Of a stretch of 64,000 bases of DNA, positions 27,807 to 37,903 are shown one piece after another (position 1 is the stretch's first letter; every line of letters begins with the position of its first letter). Source of the DNA: Risungbinella massiliensis. Lineage in GTDB: Bacteria; Bacillota; Bacilli; Thermoactinomycetales; Thermoactinomycetaceae. The notes below the pieces were generated by a model, which ran no database searches, was not told the origin of the DNA, and saw only the letters and a program-made list of their open reading frames with translations. The translations under genes were made by a program, and so were the position numbers. The stretch spans positions 62,001-126,000 of the forward strand of contig NZ_LN812103.1 in assembly GCF_000942395.1 (NCBI RefSeq), in the 5' to 3' direction.

Positions 27807-29285
27807 ATGGATCGTGTTCGTACACGCTATGCACCAAGCCCAACAGGATACTTACATATCGGAGGAGCCAGAACCGCTCTATTTAGTTTTCTGTATGCGA
27901 AAAAGCATGGAGGAGACTTTATTTTACGGATTGAAGATACTGACACGGAGCGAAATGTAGAAGGTGCTGGAGAAGAGCAAATGGATGGTCTTCGATGGCT
28001 CGGGATTGAGTGGGACGAGTCCGTAGATATTGGTGGTCCTTATGCGCCTTATCGCTGTATGGAGCGTCTCGATATTTACCAAACTTATCTAAATCAATTG
28101 CTAGCAGAAGGAAAAGCATACTATAGCTATGCTACCAAAGAAGAAATTGAAAAAGAACGAGAAGAGCAATTAGCTCGTGGAGAAGCACCGAAATATAGTG
28201 GTTGGGATCGTGATCTCACAGCTGAAGAGCGTGCTAAGTATGAAAAAGAAGGTCGAGTTCCGACTGTACGGCTCAAAGTACCAAGTGGAAAACAATTAGT
28301 TTTTCAAGATCTAGTTCGAGGTGAAGTCTCTTTTGAATCAGATGGTATTGGAGACTTTGTGATTGCACGTGAAGATGGACGCCCTACATATAACTTTGCA
28401 GTAGTAGTGGACGACTACCTCATGAAAATTAGTCATATTTTCCGTGGGGAAGAGCATATTTCCAATACACCAAAACAATTGCTTGTTTACCAAGCCTTTG
28501 GTTGGAAAACCCCTATTTTTGGACACATTCCGCTCATTTTGAACCCGGAAGGGAAAAAGATGAGTAAACGAGATGGCTCTATCGTTCAGTTTATCAGCCA
28601 ATATAGAGAGTTAGGTTTCTTACCAGAAGCGATTGTAAACTTCCTCTCCCTCCTCGGTTGGTCTCCTGAAGGAGAAGAAGAGATCTTTTCTCTAGAAGAG
28701 CTGTGTAATCTATTTGGAATAGAACGTGTTTCCAAATCTCCTGCTATTTTTGACACTGCCAAATTAAAATGGATGAACAATCACTATATCAAGAGGGCAG
28801 ATACTGAGCGAATTCTAGATTTGGCACTCCCTTATCTAGAAAAGGCAGGTCGTGTAACAGGGGATCTTCAAGAAGGGGATCGTGCATGGCTAAAACGATT
28901 AATTGGTCTATATCAGGAACAATTAGATCAAATTTCGGATATTGTACAATTAACAGACCTTTTCTTCCGCGAAGAGATGACGTACTCTGAAGAAGCCAAA
29001 CAAGTTTTGTCTGAGGATCATATCCCCGTGGTATTGGCGGCATTATTGGAGAAACTACAAGGAAAAGAAGAGATCCAAGTAGCAGAATTGCAACCTCTCT
29101 TTAAACAGATACAAAAAGAGACTGGCTATAAAGGGAAGCAGCTCTTTATGCCGATTCGGGCAGCTGTAACGGGTGAAGTACATGGTCCGGATCTCAAAGA
29201 GTCTATCTCATTACTAGGTGTCCAAAAAGTGCTTCAACGCCTCCAGACTCTAGTTGACAAGCGGGAAGAAGTTGTCGGAAAATAA
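27807..29285 (+). CDS. gltX: Glutamyl-tRNA synthetase
   Basis: Class I synthetase, 492 aa. HIGH-type motif in [20 protein letters not shown], the KMSKS-type motif in [10 protein letters not shown], and a helical anticodon-binding C-terminal part. In Bacilli this enzyme usually charges tRNA-Glu and mischarges tRNA-Gln for the GatCAB route, but that is not shown here. GGAGGT precedes the ATG. Confidence 0.96.
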   Translation: MDRVRTRYAPSPTGYLHIGGARTALFSFLYAKKHGGDFILRIEDTDTERNVEGAGEEQMDGLRWLGIEWDESVDIGGPYAPYRCMERLDIYQTYLNQLLAEGKAYYSYATKEEIEKEREEQLARGEAPKYSGWDRDLTAEERAKYEKEGRVPTVRLKVPSGKQLVFQDLVRGEVSFESDGIGDFVIAREDGRPTYNFAVVVDDYLMKISHIFRGEEHISNTPKQLLVYQAFGWKTPIFGHIPLILNPEGKKMSKRDGSIVQFISQYRELGFLPEAIVNFLSLLGWSPEGEEEIFSLEELCNLFGIERVSKSPAIFDTAKLKWMNNHYIKRADTERILDLALPYLEKAGRVTGDLQEGDRAWLKRLIGLYQEQLDQISDIVQLTDLFFREEMTYSEEAKQVLSEDHIPVVLAALLEKLQGKEEIQVAELQPLFKQIQKETGYKGKQLFMPIRAAVTGEVHGPDLKESISLLGVQKVLQRLQTLVDKREEVVGK

Positions 29286-29309
29286 TATTACGATATAACC
29301 AAAACGTGG

Positions 29310-29563
29310 ATCGGGAGAAGTACGGTCATGATTGGAATTCCAGAGAAGAGCGGTTGGTGAGAAGCTCTATTCCAAGTGATCGGAAATGCACCCGGGAGTC
29401 GTCTGTTGAAAGATAACGAGTAATCAGATGCGGTAGCCTGCCGTTATAGGCTAGAGGTGGAGTCGCTCTTTCTTTTTCGTTTAGAGGAGAGAAGGTGGCT
29501 CAAACAGAGTGGAACCGCGGATAAACCGTCTCTGTAGCAGTTATTGCTACAGAGACTTTTTTT
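29310..29563 (+). promoter_or_regulatory. T-box riboswitch, cysteine specific
   Basis: Leader before cysE with the features of a T-box: stem I with GGAAATGCACC, giving the specifier codon TGC (Cys) at 29387-29389; the conserved T-box AGAGTGGAACCGCGG at 29506-29520; and a terminator (29528-29539 with 29545-29556, T7 at 29557-29563). Uncharged tRNA-Cys would pair with both sites and favour antitermination of cysE-cysS. Confidence 0.95.
29528..29563 (+). terminator. T-box terminator before cysE
   Basis: A 12-bp perfect stem (29528-29539 with 29545-29556, loop GTTAT) followed by T7. It is the off state of the riboswitch, competing with the antiterminator that includes the T-box. Confidence 0.93.
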
Positions 29564-29626
29564 ATGGTCGATCTAACGTGTTTGGAGAAAAGAATTTATT
29601 CCCATATTGGAGAGGGGAACAGCAGA

Positions 29627-30358
29627 ATGTCTATTGGTAGCAAATGGAGTGAATGGAAGAGAACCATTCAGAGTGACATTCAAGCAGTCTTTGATCGCGA
29701 TCCGGCGGCACGTAGTATGTTTGAGGTAGTGCTGACTTACTCTGGACTTCATGCCATCTGGTGGCATCGTGTAGCTCATTTTTTTCATAAACATAATTGG
29801 AAACTGCTTGGACGAATTATCTCGCAAACAAATCGTTTTTTTACAGGTATCGAAATCCATCCAGGAGCAAAATTAGGACGTGGAGTTTTTATTGATCATG
29901 GGATGGGTGTAGTGATTGGCGAAACTTGTGAAGTAGGGAATTTTGTTACGATCTTTCAAGGAGTAACGCTTGGAGGAACTGGGAAAGAAAAAGGGAAACG
30001 TCATCCTACGATTGAGGATCATGTCATGATAGCAAGTGGTGCGAAAATTCTAGGTTCTATTAGGGTAGGACGCTGCGCTAAGATTGGAGCAGGTTCTGTC
30101 GTTTTACGAGAAGTTCCCCCAAATTCGACTGTAGTTGGCGTGCCAGGACGTGTAGTAGTTCAAGATGGGGTACGAGTGCAAAGTGATCTCGATCAGGTTA
30201 ATCTACCAGATCCAGTCCAAGAAATGTTCCGTGTGATGCAGAAAGAAATCCAAGAGTTAAAACAAGAATTAGACGAGCTAAAAAAACGTTCTATAAAGGT
30301 AGAAGATCCTGAAGGAGGTACAAATGATGAAGGTCAAGCTCTACAATACTTTGACTAG
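29627..30358 (+). CDS. cysE: Serine O-acetyltransferase
   Basis: Acetylates serine, the first step to cysteine, feeding CysK. 243 aa. N-terminal helical domain (1-60), then a left-handed beta-helix of hexapeptide repeats including [13 protein letters not shown] with catalytic Asp-His and [12 protein letters not shown]; coiled-coil tail (about 200-225). ATG 29627 has AGAGGGG 9 nt upstream; the ATG at 29564 sits directly on the terminator T run and is rejected. Confidence 0.94.
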   Translation: MSIGSKWSEWKRTIQSDIQAVFDRDPAARSMFEVVLTYSGLHAIWWHRVAHFFHKHNWKLLGRIISQTNRFFTGIEIHPGAKLGRGVFIDHGMGVVIGETCEVGNFVTIFQGVTLGGTGKEKGKRHPTIEDHVMIASGAKILGSIRVGRCAKIGAGSVVLREVPPNSTVVGVPGRVVVQDGVRVQSDLDQVNLPDPVQEMFRVMQKEIQELKQELDELKKRSIKVEDPEGGTNDEGQALQYFD

Positions 30359-31727
30359 ACAGAAGGAGCCATTTCAGACGCTTTTGCCAAACAAGGTAAA
30401 GATGTATGTCTGCGGACCGACAGTCTACAATTATATCCACATTGGGAATGCAAGGGTTTTTGTTTTTTTTGATGTAGTACGCCGTTACTTAGAGTATCTA
30501 GGAATGGAAGTCACTTATGTACAGAACTTTACAGACGTAGATGATCGGTTGATACAACAATCGCAAAAAGAAAATCGCCCAGTAGCTGAGATTGCGGAAG
30601 ATTACATTGAAAAATACTTTGAAGATATGGATGCACTGGGTGTAAAACGTGCCACTGTACACCCACGCGCAACAGAACATATTCAAGGCATGATTGATGC
30701 AGTGCAGACGCTGATCGATAAAGATCTAGCATACGAAGTAAATGGTGATGTATACTTCCGCTCTCTTCATAAAGAAGATTATGGGAAATTATCCCATCAT
30801 TCGCTAGAGGAGTTAAAAGCAGGTGCAAGAATTGAAGTGAATGATAGGAAGGAGCATCCTCTTGATTTTGCGCTTTGGAAGGCTGCTAAACCAGGCGAAG
30901 TAAGTTGGGAGACCCCTTGGGGCCCAGGGCGGCCGGGTTGGCATATCGAATGCTCTGTGATGGCAAAAGAGTACTTGGGAGATACTTTGGATATCCATGC
31001 TGGAGGAGTAGATCTTTGCTTCCCTCATCACGAGAATGAGATTGCACAGAGTGAATCCATGAATGACAAAGCCTTTGCTAACTATTGGCTTCATAATGAA
31101 TTTATCAATATGAACAATGAAAAGATGTCCAAATCACTTGGAAATGTGATGACGGTTAATGAATTGCGTAAGCTTTTTTCTCCATTGGCACTACGTTACT
31201 TTTTGTTAGCGGCTTCTTATCGTCACCCAATCAACTTTACGGATGAAGTAATCAAACAAGCAGAAAATAGTATCGCTCGAATTCAGACTGCAATAGAGAA
31301 TTTAAATCATCGTAAACAGAATGCACAGCACGGTAGTTTAGATCCAGAACTGGCATCAAAACTCGAGAAACTAACGGAAGCATTCCAAAACGAGATGAAT
31401 GACGATTTTAACAGCGCTAATGCAGTGACCGTTCTATTTGATGCGATCAAATTAGCCAATGAATGGGTCCAAAAGCCCATTGTGAGTAAAGAATCTATCA
31501 CTGCGCTTTGGGAGTGGCTAGAACTTCATGGTGGGACTGTTCTAGGGCTTATTCAACCTAAAGAACAACAGGTTCTGGCAGAAGAAGTCGAAGCATTAAT
31601 CAAGGAACGCCAAGAAGCAAGACGATCCAAAAACTTCGTACGTGCTGATGAGATCCGAAATGAGTTGCAAGCTAGAGGTATCATATTAGAGGATACTCCT
31701 CAAGGGGTAAGGTGGAGACAAGGATGA
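30327..31727 (+). CDS. cysS: Cysteinyl-tRNA synthetase
   Basis: Class I synthetase, 466 aa. Seen: [18 protein letters not shown] (zinc Cys and HIGH), [18 protein letters not shown] with zinc ligands, [11 protein letters not shown] (KMSKS). ATG 30327 is 8 nt after AAGGAGG; the ATG at 30324 is an equal alternative. It overlaps the end of cysE by 32 nt and shares the T-box with it. Confidence 0.95.
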   Translation: MKVKLYNTLTRQKEPFQTLLPNKVKMYVCGPTVYNYIHIGNARVFVFFDVVRRYLEYLGMEVTYVQNFTDVDDRLIQQSQKENRPVAEIAEDYIEKYFEDMDALGVKRATVHPRATEHIQGMIDAVQTLIDKDLAYEVNGDVYFRSLHKEDYGKLSHHSLEELKAGARIEVNDRKEHPLDFALWKAAKPGEVSWETPWGPGRPGWHIECSVMAKEYLGDTLDIHAGGVDLCFPHHENEIAQSESMNDKAFANYWLHNEFINMNNEKMSKSLGNVMTVNELRKLFSPLALRYFLLAASYRHPINFTDEVIKQAENSIARIQTAIENLNHRKQNAQHGSLDPELASKLEKLTEAFQNEMNDDFNSANAVTVLFDAIKLANEWVQKPIVSKESITALWEWLELHGGTVLGLIQPKEQQVLAEEVEALIKERQEARRSKNFVRADEIRNELQARGIILEDTPQGVRWRQG

Positions 31728-32158
31728 CACAGCAACCTATACTTGGTAGCCTAGGCAAACCTCAACCAAAACCACCAAAAGAGTTGCATCCTTTACAATT
31801 GGCGTATGTAGGAGATGCTCTCTATGAGCTTTATGTTCGTAACCATCTATTACAAAAAGGGATTCGCAAAACACAAGAGCTTCAAAAAGAAGCAATTGCA
31901 TATGTTTCTGCGGTGGCACAAGCGGAGAGCTGTCACCGCATCTTTCCTCTTTTAAACGAAGAGGAACAAGAAGTGATCAAGAAAGGGCGAAATGCCAAAT
32001 CTGGTCGTTCTCCTAAAAGTGCAACCGTTACAGAATATCGTTATAGTACAGGGATTGAAGCATTATTTGGTTATCTCTATTTAGAACAGCGTGAAGCTAG
32101 AATACAAGAGTTGATGAAAGTCATCTTAGAGGCAATCGACAAGGAGAGAAGTTCATGA
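31724..32158 (+). CDS. mrnC: Mini-ribonuclease III
   Basis: RNase III-like nuclease without a dsRNA-binding domain, which matures 23S rRNA. 144 aa. Seen: LQLAYVGDALYELYVRNHL, the catalytic motif with Asp and Glu, and GRNAKSGRSPKSATVTEYR then STGIEALFGYLYL. ATG overlaps the cysS stop, and rlmB overlaps downstream (ATGA). Confidence 0.94.
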   Translation: MTQQPILGSLGKPQPKPPKELHPLQLAYVGDALYELYVRNHLLQKGIRKTQELQKEAIAYVSAVAQAESCHRIFPLLNEEEQEVIKKGRNAKSGRSPKSATVTEYRYSTGIEALFGYLYLEQREARIQELMKVILEAIDKERSS

Positions 32159-32886
32159 GTGATTGGATTTTAGGGCGACACGCCGTTACAGAAGCAATTC
32201 GTGCAGGACGGGATATGGAGAAAGTATTATTTGCAGAAGGTGCCCAGCTTTCTGCGATTCAGGAAGAATGCAAAAACCAAAGAATTACTTTTCAGAGAGT
32301 GCCGCGTAGCAAATTAGACCAACTATCAGAAGGGAAAAATCACCAAGGAGTAATGGCTCAGGTTTCCTCCTATCGTTATTCTACAGTAGAGGAGATCCTA
32401 GCTAGAGCTGATGAACGGGGTGAGATGCCCTTTTTGTTACTGCTAGATGGTATTGAGGATCCACATAATTTGGGCTCTATACTTCGTTCTGCTGATGCAG
32501 CTGGAGTGCATGGTGTTGTGATTCCAAAACGACGAGCAGTAGGTCTTACTGGCACAGTTGGAAAAACGTCAGCTGGAGCGATTGAGTATGTTCCGGTCGC
32601 TAGGGTAGCAAATCTCAACCGTTTAGCAGATGATTTGAAAAAACAAGGTATCTGGTTAGTCGGAACAGCAGGGGAAGCGAAACAAGAATATCATCAACTC
32701 GACTATCGTATGCCGCTCGCTTTGGTTATTGGAAATGAAGGTCAAGGAATTAGTCCTCTCTTAAAGAAAAAATGTGATTTTTTGGCTAAACTTCCAATGA
32801 AAGGGAAAGTATCCTCTCTCAATGCATCTGTCGCAACTGGTATATTCCTCTATGAAGTGATGCGAGGGAGACAGGTAGATGGCTAA
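32155..32886 (+). CDS. rlmB: 23S rRNA (guanosine-2'-O-)-methyltransferase, RlmB type
   Basis: SPOUT methyltransferase, 243 aa. N-terminal L30e-like substrate domain (1-75), then the trefoil-knot domain: LLDGIEDPHNLGSILRSADA, ALVIGNEGQGIS and MKGKVSSLNASVATGIFLYE. It overlaps mrnC upstream and yacP downstream. The methylated position is inferred from the family. Confidence 0.92.
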   Translation: MSDWILGRHAVTEAIRAGRDMEKVLFAEGAQLSAIQEECKNQRITFQRVPRSKLDQLSEGKNHQGVMAQVSSYRYSTVEEILARADERGEMPFLLLLDGIEDPHNLGSILRSADAAGVHGVVIPKRRAVGLTGTVGKTSAGAIEYVPVARVANLNRLADDLKKQGIWLVGTAGEAKQEYHQLDYRMPLALVIGNEGQGISPLLKKKCDFLAKLPMKGKVSSLNASVATGIFLYEVMRGRQVDG

Positions 32887-33403
32887 AAAAATTGACGAGT
32901 GGCTGGTAGTAGATGGATATAATGTGATAGGTACTACTACCAATCTCAAGTGGACCTCAGGCAATTTAGAACAAGCGAGGACTACCTTAATCCAAGACCT
33001 ATCCGAGTATCAAGCGATTACTGGCAGAAGAGTGATACTCGTCTTTGATGCTCACAATACACCAGGCGGACAAATGACAGAAATTCGAGAAAAAGTAGAG
33101 GTGATCTATACTCAAAAAGAAGAGACAGCTGATGAGTACATAGAGCAGTTTGTACGAAGAAATAAAAATCCCCATCGCAATATCTTTGTTGCTACCTCCG
33201 ATTTCCTAGAGCAACGAATGGTGTTTGGACAAGGTGCTTATCGTATTTCTTCACGTGAACTAGTACAAGATATTCATACTGCTAAACAGCGATTAAGTCA
33301 GAAACTAGATAAAAAAGAACAGGTCTCTCCAAAAAATACACTGGGAGATCTGTTATCTATTGACTTAAAGAAAAAATTTGAAAAATGGAGAAGGAAAAAA
33401 TAG
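32879..33403 (+). CDS. yacP: NYN-domain ribonuclease, YacP/Rae1
   Basis: Ribosome-dependent mRNA endonuclease family. 174 aa, with LVVDGYNVIG at the start (first catalytic Asp), RVILVFDAHNTPGG and an Asp-Glu pair in KEETADEYIEQFV, then VATSDFLEQ, as in PIN-like NYN domains. It overlaps rlmB by 8 nt. Last gene of the cys operon; sigH then has its own promoter. Confidence 0.93.
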   Translation: MAKKIDEWLVVDGYNVIGTTTNLKWTSGNLEQARTTLIQDLSEYQAITGRRVILVFDAHNTPGGQMTEIREKVEVIYTQKEETADEYIEQFVRRNKNPHRNIFVATSDFLEQRMVFGQGAYRISSRELVQDIHTAKQRLSQKLDKKEQVSPKNTLGDLLSIDLKKKFEKWRRKK

Positions 33404-33411
33404 GGGAAAAA

Positions 33412-33441
33412 TTGACGTTTTTGTAATAGTTCCGATATAAT
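33412..33441 (+). promoter_or_regulatory. Sigma-A promoter of sigH
   Basis: TTGACG (33412-33417) and TATAAT (33436-33441), 18-nt spacer, immediately after the yacP stop. Confidence 0.82.
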
Positions 33442-33484
33442 AAGTTTTGCAGAATTTATGCTATCTTGGTCGGGGGGATGGTTT

Positions 33485-34153
33485 TTGATTTTAAATCTTC
33501 AAACTAGTGCGATATTAGAAGAAGATGTCGTAACGTCGGTAGACTATCAGTTGATGGCAGATGAAGATTTGGTAATAGGAACTAGATTAGGAGACCAATC
33601 AGCCTTAGAGTACCTGATCAACAAATACAAAAACTTTGTTCGAGCAAAAGCACGCTCTTATTTTTTGATTGGCGCTGACCACGAAGATATTGTTCAAGAG
33701 GGTATGATTGGCTTGTATAAGGCCATTCGAGATTTCCGTGGCGAAAAGTTAGCCTCCTTTAAGGCATTTGCAGAACTTTGTATCACTCGTCAAATTATTA
33801 CCGCAATCAAAACAGCTACTAGGCAAAAACATATTCCTCTCAATTCATACGTCTCCTTGGACAAGCCTAGTCATGATGACTCCGATCGTACTTTGTATGA
33901 CACACTGACCGGAGGAAGGTTAAATCCAGAAGAGATCTATATTAATCAAGAGGAATATAGTGATATTGAGAATAAAATTTCGCAAATTTTGAGTGACCTT
34001 GAGCGGAAGGTGCTCATGTTATACCTAGACGGAAGATCTTATCAGGAGATCGCCGTAGATTTAAATCGACACGTGAAATCGATCGACAACGCATTGCAAC
34101 GAGTCAAACGAAAATTGGAAAAGTATCTAGAAATACGCGAAATTTCTCTATAA
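33485..34153 (+). CDS. sigH: RNA polymerase sigma-H factor
   Basis: Post-exponential and early-sporulation sigma factor. 222 aa. Region 2 (FVRAKARSYFLIGADHEDIVQEGMIGLYKAIRDF, in pieces) and region 4 (LSDLERKVLMLYLDGRSYQEI ... HVKSIDNALQRVKRKLEKYL) closely match B. subtilis SigH, and the chain ends IREISL as there. TTG 33485 is chosen: GGGGGG at 33472-33477 is 7 nt away. ATG 33458 lies about 10 nt after the expected transcript start and has no site. Confidence 0.94.
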   Translation: MILNLQTSAILEEDVVTSVDYQLMADEDLVIGTRLGDQSALEYLINKYKNFVRAKARSYFLIGADHEDIVQEGMIGLYKAIRDFRGEKLASFKAFAELCITRQIITAIKTATRQKHIPLNSYVSLDKPSHDDSDRTLYDTLTGGRLNPEEIYINQEEYSDIENKISQILSDLERKVLMLYLDGRSYQEIAVDLNRHVKSIDNALQRVKRKLEKYLEIREISL

Positions 34154-34180
34154 ATCCCCTGTTGCAGCAGGGGGTTTTTT
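34152..34180 (+). terminator. Terminator of sigH
   Basis: CCCCTG (34156-34161) pairs with CAGGGG (34168-34173), extended by AAAT/GTTT pairs, with T6 at 34175-34180. Confidence 0.9.
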
Positions 34181-34298
34181 CTATGTATAACCAATGTTTT
34201 CGACAAAAACCGCCATACTCCTCCTAGAAAACGACAAAAACTTTCGTTATCATATATTTTGAAAATGGCAATGATGGTAGAACAGACAAGGGCTTACA

Positions 34299-34327
34299 TT
34301 GACAGGAAAACCCGCTTATGATAATGT
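34299..34327 (+). promoter_or_regulatory. Promoter of rpmG-secE-nusG
   Basis: TTGACA (34299-34304) and TAATGT (34322-34327) with a 17-nt spacer; GATAAT two bases upstream is an alternative -10. Confidence 0.75.
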
Positions 34328-34390
34328 AGTTTGGGTATTTTCTATGCCTACGGAAACGGATAGTTGGATATATAAGGAGGTGCCAAGTCG

Positions 34391-34540
34391 ATGCGTGTAG
34401 TAGTTACTATGGCATGTACCGCTTGTAAAGAGCGTAATTATACATTGTCCAAAAATAAGCGGAAGCACCCAGACCGTATGGAGCTCCGCAAACATTGCCC
34501 ACGTTGCAACGCTCACACTGTACACCGTGAAACCAAGTAA
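34391..34540 (+). CDS. rpmG: 50S ribosomal protein L33, zinc-binding form
   Basis: 49 aa. Two CxxC pairs (CTAC near residue 9 and CPRC near 38) bind zinc; the order [17 protein letters not shown] is typical of the secE-linked copy. AAGGAGG precedes ATG 34391. First gene of the rpmG-secE-nusG operon. Confidence 0.95.
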   Translation: MRVVVTMACTACKERNYTLSKNKRKHPDRMELRKHCPRCNAHTVHRETK

Positions 34541-34571
34541 TCCGGAATGATAAGAAGGTGGGGGTGACAGC

Positions 34572-34796
34572 ATGGCTGTTATCGCGAACATTGGCCGTGG
34601 GATCAAGAGAAGTTTTACTGGGACCACTGGTTTTATTCGTAATTGTATGCAAGAGCTGAAGAAAGTTCGTTGGCCTGATCGTAAAGAGATGACGAACTAC
34701 ACATTGGTTGTACTTTCCACCATTGTCGTGCTCGCCATCTTCTTTTTCCTAGTGGATATGGCAATCGGCCAATTGGTCCAATGGATCACAGAATAG
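34572..34796 (+). CDS. secE: Preprotein translocase subunit SecE
   Basis: 74 aa. Amphipathic segment with ELKKVRWPDRKEM (31-43), then one membrane helix (about 47-66), as in single-span SecE of Gram-positives. ATG 34572 follows an AAGGTGGGGG site. Confidence 0.95.
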   Translation: MAVIANIGRGIKRSFTGTTGFIRNCMQELKKVRWPDRKEMTNYTLVVLSTIVVLAIFFFLVDMAIGQLVQWITE

Positions 34797-34839
34797 TGTC
34801 GACGAAGAGTTCGGGACTGATCGCGTAAGGGGTTATATC

Positions 34840-35373
34840 ATGGAAAAGAATTGGTATGTGGTTCACACCTATTCCGGGTATGAGAACAAAGTGAAAACAA
34901 ACCTGGAGAAACGAGTTCATTCAATGGAGATGCAAGATAAAATCTTTCGGGTACTCGTTCCGATGGAAGAAGAGATCGAACACAAAGAAGGAAAGAAAAA
35001 AAGCGTAATGCGCAAGGTTTTTCCTGGTTATGTGTTGGTCGAAATGATCATGACCGATGATTCGTGGTACGTGGTACGGAATACTCCAGGTGTAACAGGT
35101 TTCGTGGGCTCATCGGGAGCCGGTTCTAAGCCCACAGCCCTCATGCCTGATGAGGTCGTAGCGATCTTAAACCAGATGGGGCTGGAGGAAGCGCGAGCGG
35201 TTTCTAACTTTGAAGTCGGCGAGCAGGTAAAAGTAAAAGAAGGACCGTTCGCAAATTTTGTTGGTTCCATCGAAGAGATCGATTTGAATCGAGAAAAGCT
35301 AAAAGTAATGGTCAATATGTTTGGTCGGGAGACACCTGTGGAACTCGACTATTATCAAGTGGAAAAACTTTAA
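34840..35373 (+). CDS. nusG: Transcription termination/antitermination factor NusG
   Basis: 177 aa. NGN domain with KNWYVVHTYSGYENKVK and FPGYVLVEM, KOW domain with VGEQVKVKEGPFANFVGSI near 125. Couples RNA polymerase to Rho and ribosomes, and promotes pausing in Bacilli. It ends 154 nt before rplK. Confidence 0.97.
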   Translation: MEKNWYVVHTYSGYENKVKTNLEKRVHSMEMQDKIFRVLVPMEEEIEHKEGKKKSVMRKVFPGYVLVEMIMTDDSWYVVRNTPGVTGFVGSSGAGSKPTALMPDEVVAILNQMGLEEARAVSNFEVGEQVKVKEGPFANFVGSIEEIDLNREKLKVMVNMFGRETPVELDYYQVEKL

Positions 35374-35425
35374 ACCAAAAAAGATTTGGTCTAAAGAGTC
35401 CTTTTATGATAAAGTATTTTTGTTT

Positions 35426-35488
35426 GTTACCCCCGTCTTCGGGGCGGATATAGAAGCATCTGCTTCCGTATCTACCGTGGGAGGGTAA
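35426..35488 (+). promoter_or_regulatory. Structured leader of rplK-rplA
   Basis: Nested pairing: outer TTACCC (35427-35432) with GGGTAA (35483-35488), hairpin CCCCGTCTTCGGGG (35431-35444, competing for two bases of the outer stem), and a second stem with GATA/TATC plus GAAGC/GCTTC (35447-35472). It could be an L1 autogenous control element, by analogy to E. coli L11 operon control, or an L11/L1 leader of Bacilli; this is inference. Confidence 0.55.
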
Positions 35489-35527
35489 AACCCGAGAAAA
35501 CCACATGTTTGAAGGAGGTAAGTCAGC

Positions 35528-35953
35528 ATGGCCAAAAAAGTGATCAAAGTGGTCAAGCTACAAATCCCTGCTGGTAAAGCAAATCCAGCACCACCTGTAG
35601 GTCCAGCACTCGGACAAGCGGGTGTTAACATCATGGGCTTTTGTAAAGAATTCAACGCCCGCACTCAAGAACAAGCTGGTCTCATTATTCCAGTAGAAAT
35701 TACTGTATTTGAAGACCGCTCCTTTACTTTCATTACCAAGACTCCTCCAGCAGCAGTTCTTCTGCTTAAAGCTGCAGGAATCGAAAAAGGTTCTGGCGAG
35801 CCAAACCGCAATAAAGTGGCAAAAGTAAGCCGCGATAAAGTGCGTGAAATCGCAGAAACCAAAATGCCTGACCTCAATGCTGCAAATGTTGAATCTGCTA
35901 TGAAAATGGTAGAAGGAACTGCACGTAGCATGGGAATCACCATCGTAGACTAA
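35528..35953 (+). CDS. rplK: 50S ribosomal protein L11
   Basis: 141 aa. [20 protein letters not shown] and [18 protein letters not shown] near the N-terminus, [21 protein letters not shown] in the RNA-binding domain. Part of the GTPase-associated center of 23S rRNA. AAGGAGG precedes ATG. Confidence 0.98.
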   Translation: MAKKVIKVVKLQIPAGKANPAPPVGPALGQAGVNIMGFCKEFNARTQEQAGLIIPVEITVFEDRSFTFITKTPPAAVLLLKAAGIEKGSGEPNRNKVAKVSRDKVREIAETKMPDLNAANVESAMKMVEGTARSMGITIVD

Positions 35954-36037
35954 TGATGGTGTGCTGCGATGGATCCGCCACGGTTCATCGCAATGTGGGA
36001 GGTATATCCGTTAAGACCACGAAGGGAGGAAATCATA

Positions 36038-36733
36038 GTGGCTAAACATGGTAAAAAATATCGTGATGCTATTGCAAAAGTAGATCGCGAAAAACAATAC
36101 TCACCTAGTGAGGCATTAAACTTAGTAAAAGAGGTTTCCACTGCTAAGTTTGACGAAACAGTAGAAGCTGCTTTCCGCTTGGGAATTGACACCAAAAAAG
36201 CGGATCAACAAGTTAGAGGTGCAGTGGTTCTTCCACACGGTACAGGGAAAACCAAACGTGTGCTCGTTTTTGCTAAAGGGGAAAAAGCGAAAGAGGCTGA
36301 AGCAGCTGGAGCGGACTTTGTTGGGGATGAAGACATGATCAACAAGGTACAACAAGGCTGGTTCGATTTCGATGTAGTCGTTGCTACTCCTGATATGATG
36401 GGTCAAGTAGGTCGTTTGGGTCGTGTACTCGGTCCAAAAGGTCTTATGCCAAACCCAAAAACAGGTACTGTAACATTCGAAGTTGAAAAAGCGATCAACG
36501 ATATCAAAGCTGGTAAAATTGAATACCGTGCTGACAAAGCAGGGAACATTCATGCAGCGATTGGTAAAGTATCTTTCGATACCCAAAAATTAGAAGAGAA
36601 CCTGCAAGTTCTTGTAGATGCTCTATTAAAAGCGAAACCAGCGGCTGCAAAAGGTACCTATATGAAGAGTGTAACTGTTTCTTCTACGATGGGACCTGGA
36701 GTAGCAGTAGATTCTGCTACACTTAGCCGATAA
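36038..36733 (+). CDS. rplA: 50S ribosomal protein L1
   Basis: 231 aa, normal. [20 protein letters not shown] and [20 protein letters not shown] are L1 hallmarks. GTG 36038 follows AAGGGAGG by 8 nt; the longer frame from 35969 has no site. L1 binds the L1 stalk and often its own mRNA. Confidence 0.97.
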   Translation: MAKHGKKYRDAIAKVDREKQYSPSEALNLVKEVSTAKFDETVEAAFRLGIDTKKADQQVRGAVVLPHGTGKTKRVLVFAKGEKAKEAEAAGADFVGDEDMINKVQQGWFDFDVVVATPDMMGQVGRLGRVLGPKGLMPNPKTGTVTFEVEKAINDIKAGKIEYRADKAGNIHAAIGKVSFDTQKLEENLQVLVDALLKAKPAAAKGTYMKSVTVSSTMGPGVAVDSATLSR

Positions 36734-36740
36734 GAAAATC

Positions 36741-36769
36741 TTGACAAACTAAGTTTAGGTGGATATAAT
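36741..36769 (+). promoter_or_regulatory. Sigma-A promoter of rplJ-rplL
   Basis: Consensus TTGACA (36741-36746) and TATAAT (36764-36769) with a 17-nt spacer, 8 nt after the rplA stop. Confidence 0.95.
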
Positions 36770-36799
36770 TCATCTTGCCGTTTGACGAGAACTATATAT

Positions 36800-36904
36800 G
36801 ACTGAACCGTAGACAGTAGGGGCCGGATGGCATAAGATCCTACCGAGGTAACTTGGATTGTGATACTTACATCCTGCCTTCGTCTGTCTGCGAAGGCTTT
36901 TTTT
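36800..36904 (+). promoter_or_regulatory. L10 leader with terminator-like attenuator
   Basis: The motif GTAGACAGTAGGGGCCGGAT around 36809-36828 followed by ATCCTACCGAGG near 36837-36848 is the L10 binding leader of Bacilli; L10(L12)4 binding represses rplJL. It ends in a terminator: GCCTTCG (36876-36882) with CGAAGGC (36891-36897) and T7 (36898-36904). Confidence 0.88.
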
Positions 36905-36938
36905 ATGCGTATGAAGTATCAGATGAGGAGGTGTCCCC

Positions 36939-37451
36939 GTGTCCAAAGCGATTGAAGAGAAAAAGTTGGTAGTCGAAGAGATTGCTCAAAAGCTAACTGC
37001 TAGCAAAAGTACGATCATTACTGACTATCGTGGTCTGACTGTAAAACAGATGACCGAACTTCGAAAACAATTACGTGAAGCAGGGGTAGATTTTAAAGTA
37101 TTGAAGAACACCCTGACCAAACGCGCTACTGAGAAAGTAGGTCTAACTGGTTTAGATCAACACCTCACTGGTCCTAGCGCAATCGCATTTAGTGAAGAGG
37201 ACATTGTTGCTCCTGCGAAAGTTCTTCATAACTTCGCAAAAGAGAACAAAGAACTCGAAATTAAAGGCGGTGTAGTAGAAGGTCGTGTAGTAGAACTAGA
37301 AGAAATTAAAGCTCTTGCTACTCTACCATCTCGCGAAGGTCTTCTCTCTATGCTTCTTTCTGTACTGCAAGCACCTATGCGCAATCTTGCGCTTGCTGTT
37401 AAAGCAGTTGCTGAGAAAGATGGAGAAGGCGCTGAAGCTACCGAAGCTTAA
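36939..37451 (+). CDS. rplJ: 50S ribosomal protein L10
   Basis: 170 aa. [18 protein letters not shown] at the N-terminus, [20 protein letters not shown], and [14 protein letters not shown] in the rRNA-binding domain. It anchors the L7/L12 stalk. GTG start at 36939 with GAGGAGG upstream; governed by the L10 leader. Confidence 0.97.
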   Translation: MSKAIEEKKLVVEEIAQKLTASKSTIITDYRGLTVKQMTELRKQLREAGVDFKVLKNTLTKRATEKVGLTGLDQHLTGPSAIAFSEEDIVAPAKVLHNFAKENKELEIKGGVVEGRVVELEEIKALATLPSREGLLSMLLSVLQAPMRNLALAVKAVAEKDGEGAEATEA

Positions 37452-37524
37452 TAGCTGTTATAGTTTGCTAGAAACAGCATGTATCTAAAAAACAAACCCC
37501 ACAATCTTAAGGAGGCACTCTCTC

Positions 37525-37887
37525 ATGAGTAAAGAGCAGATCTTAGAAGCTGTAAAAAACATGACCGTTCTCGAATTGAACGATCTAGTAAAAGCAATTG
37601 AAGAAGAATTTGGTGTAACCGCTGCAGCACCTGTAGCAATGGTTGGTGGCGGCGCTGGAGAAGCAGCTGCTGAGCAAACTGAATTCGACGTAATCCTAAC
37701 TGGTGCTGGTTCTTCCAAAATCAACGTAATTAAAGTTGTTCGCGGAATCACTGGTCTTGGTTTGAAAGAAGCGAAAGCATTGGTAGACGGAACTCCTGCT
37801 CCAATTAAAGAAGGCGTTTCGAAAGAAGATGCTGAAAAAATCAAAGCTGATCTTGAAGAAGCTGGCGCATCTGTAGAAGTTAAGTAA
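37525..37887 (+). CDS. rplL: 50S ribosomal protein L7/L12
   Basis: 120 aa. N-terminal dimer part ([19 protein letters not shown]), Ala-Gly-rich hinge (36-50), C-terminal domain with [20 protein letters not shown] for factor binding. AAGGAGG precedes ATG. A hairpin follows the stop. Confidence 0.98.
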   Translation: MSKEQILEAVKNMTVLELNDLVKAIEEEFGVTAAAPVAMVGGGAGEAAAEQTEFDVILTGAGSSKINVIKVVRGITGLGLKEAKALVDGTPAPIKEGVSKEDAEKIKADLEEAGASVEVK

Positions 37888-37903
37888 GTTATTGCCTGTT
37901 ATA

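Noticed and set aside
29564-29626. 21-codon extension of CysE
   Set aside because: ATG 29564 touches the T run of the T-box terminator; ATG 29627 has a proper site.
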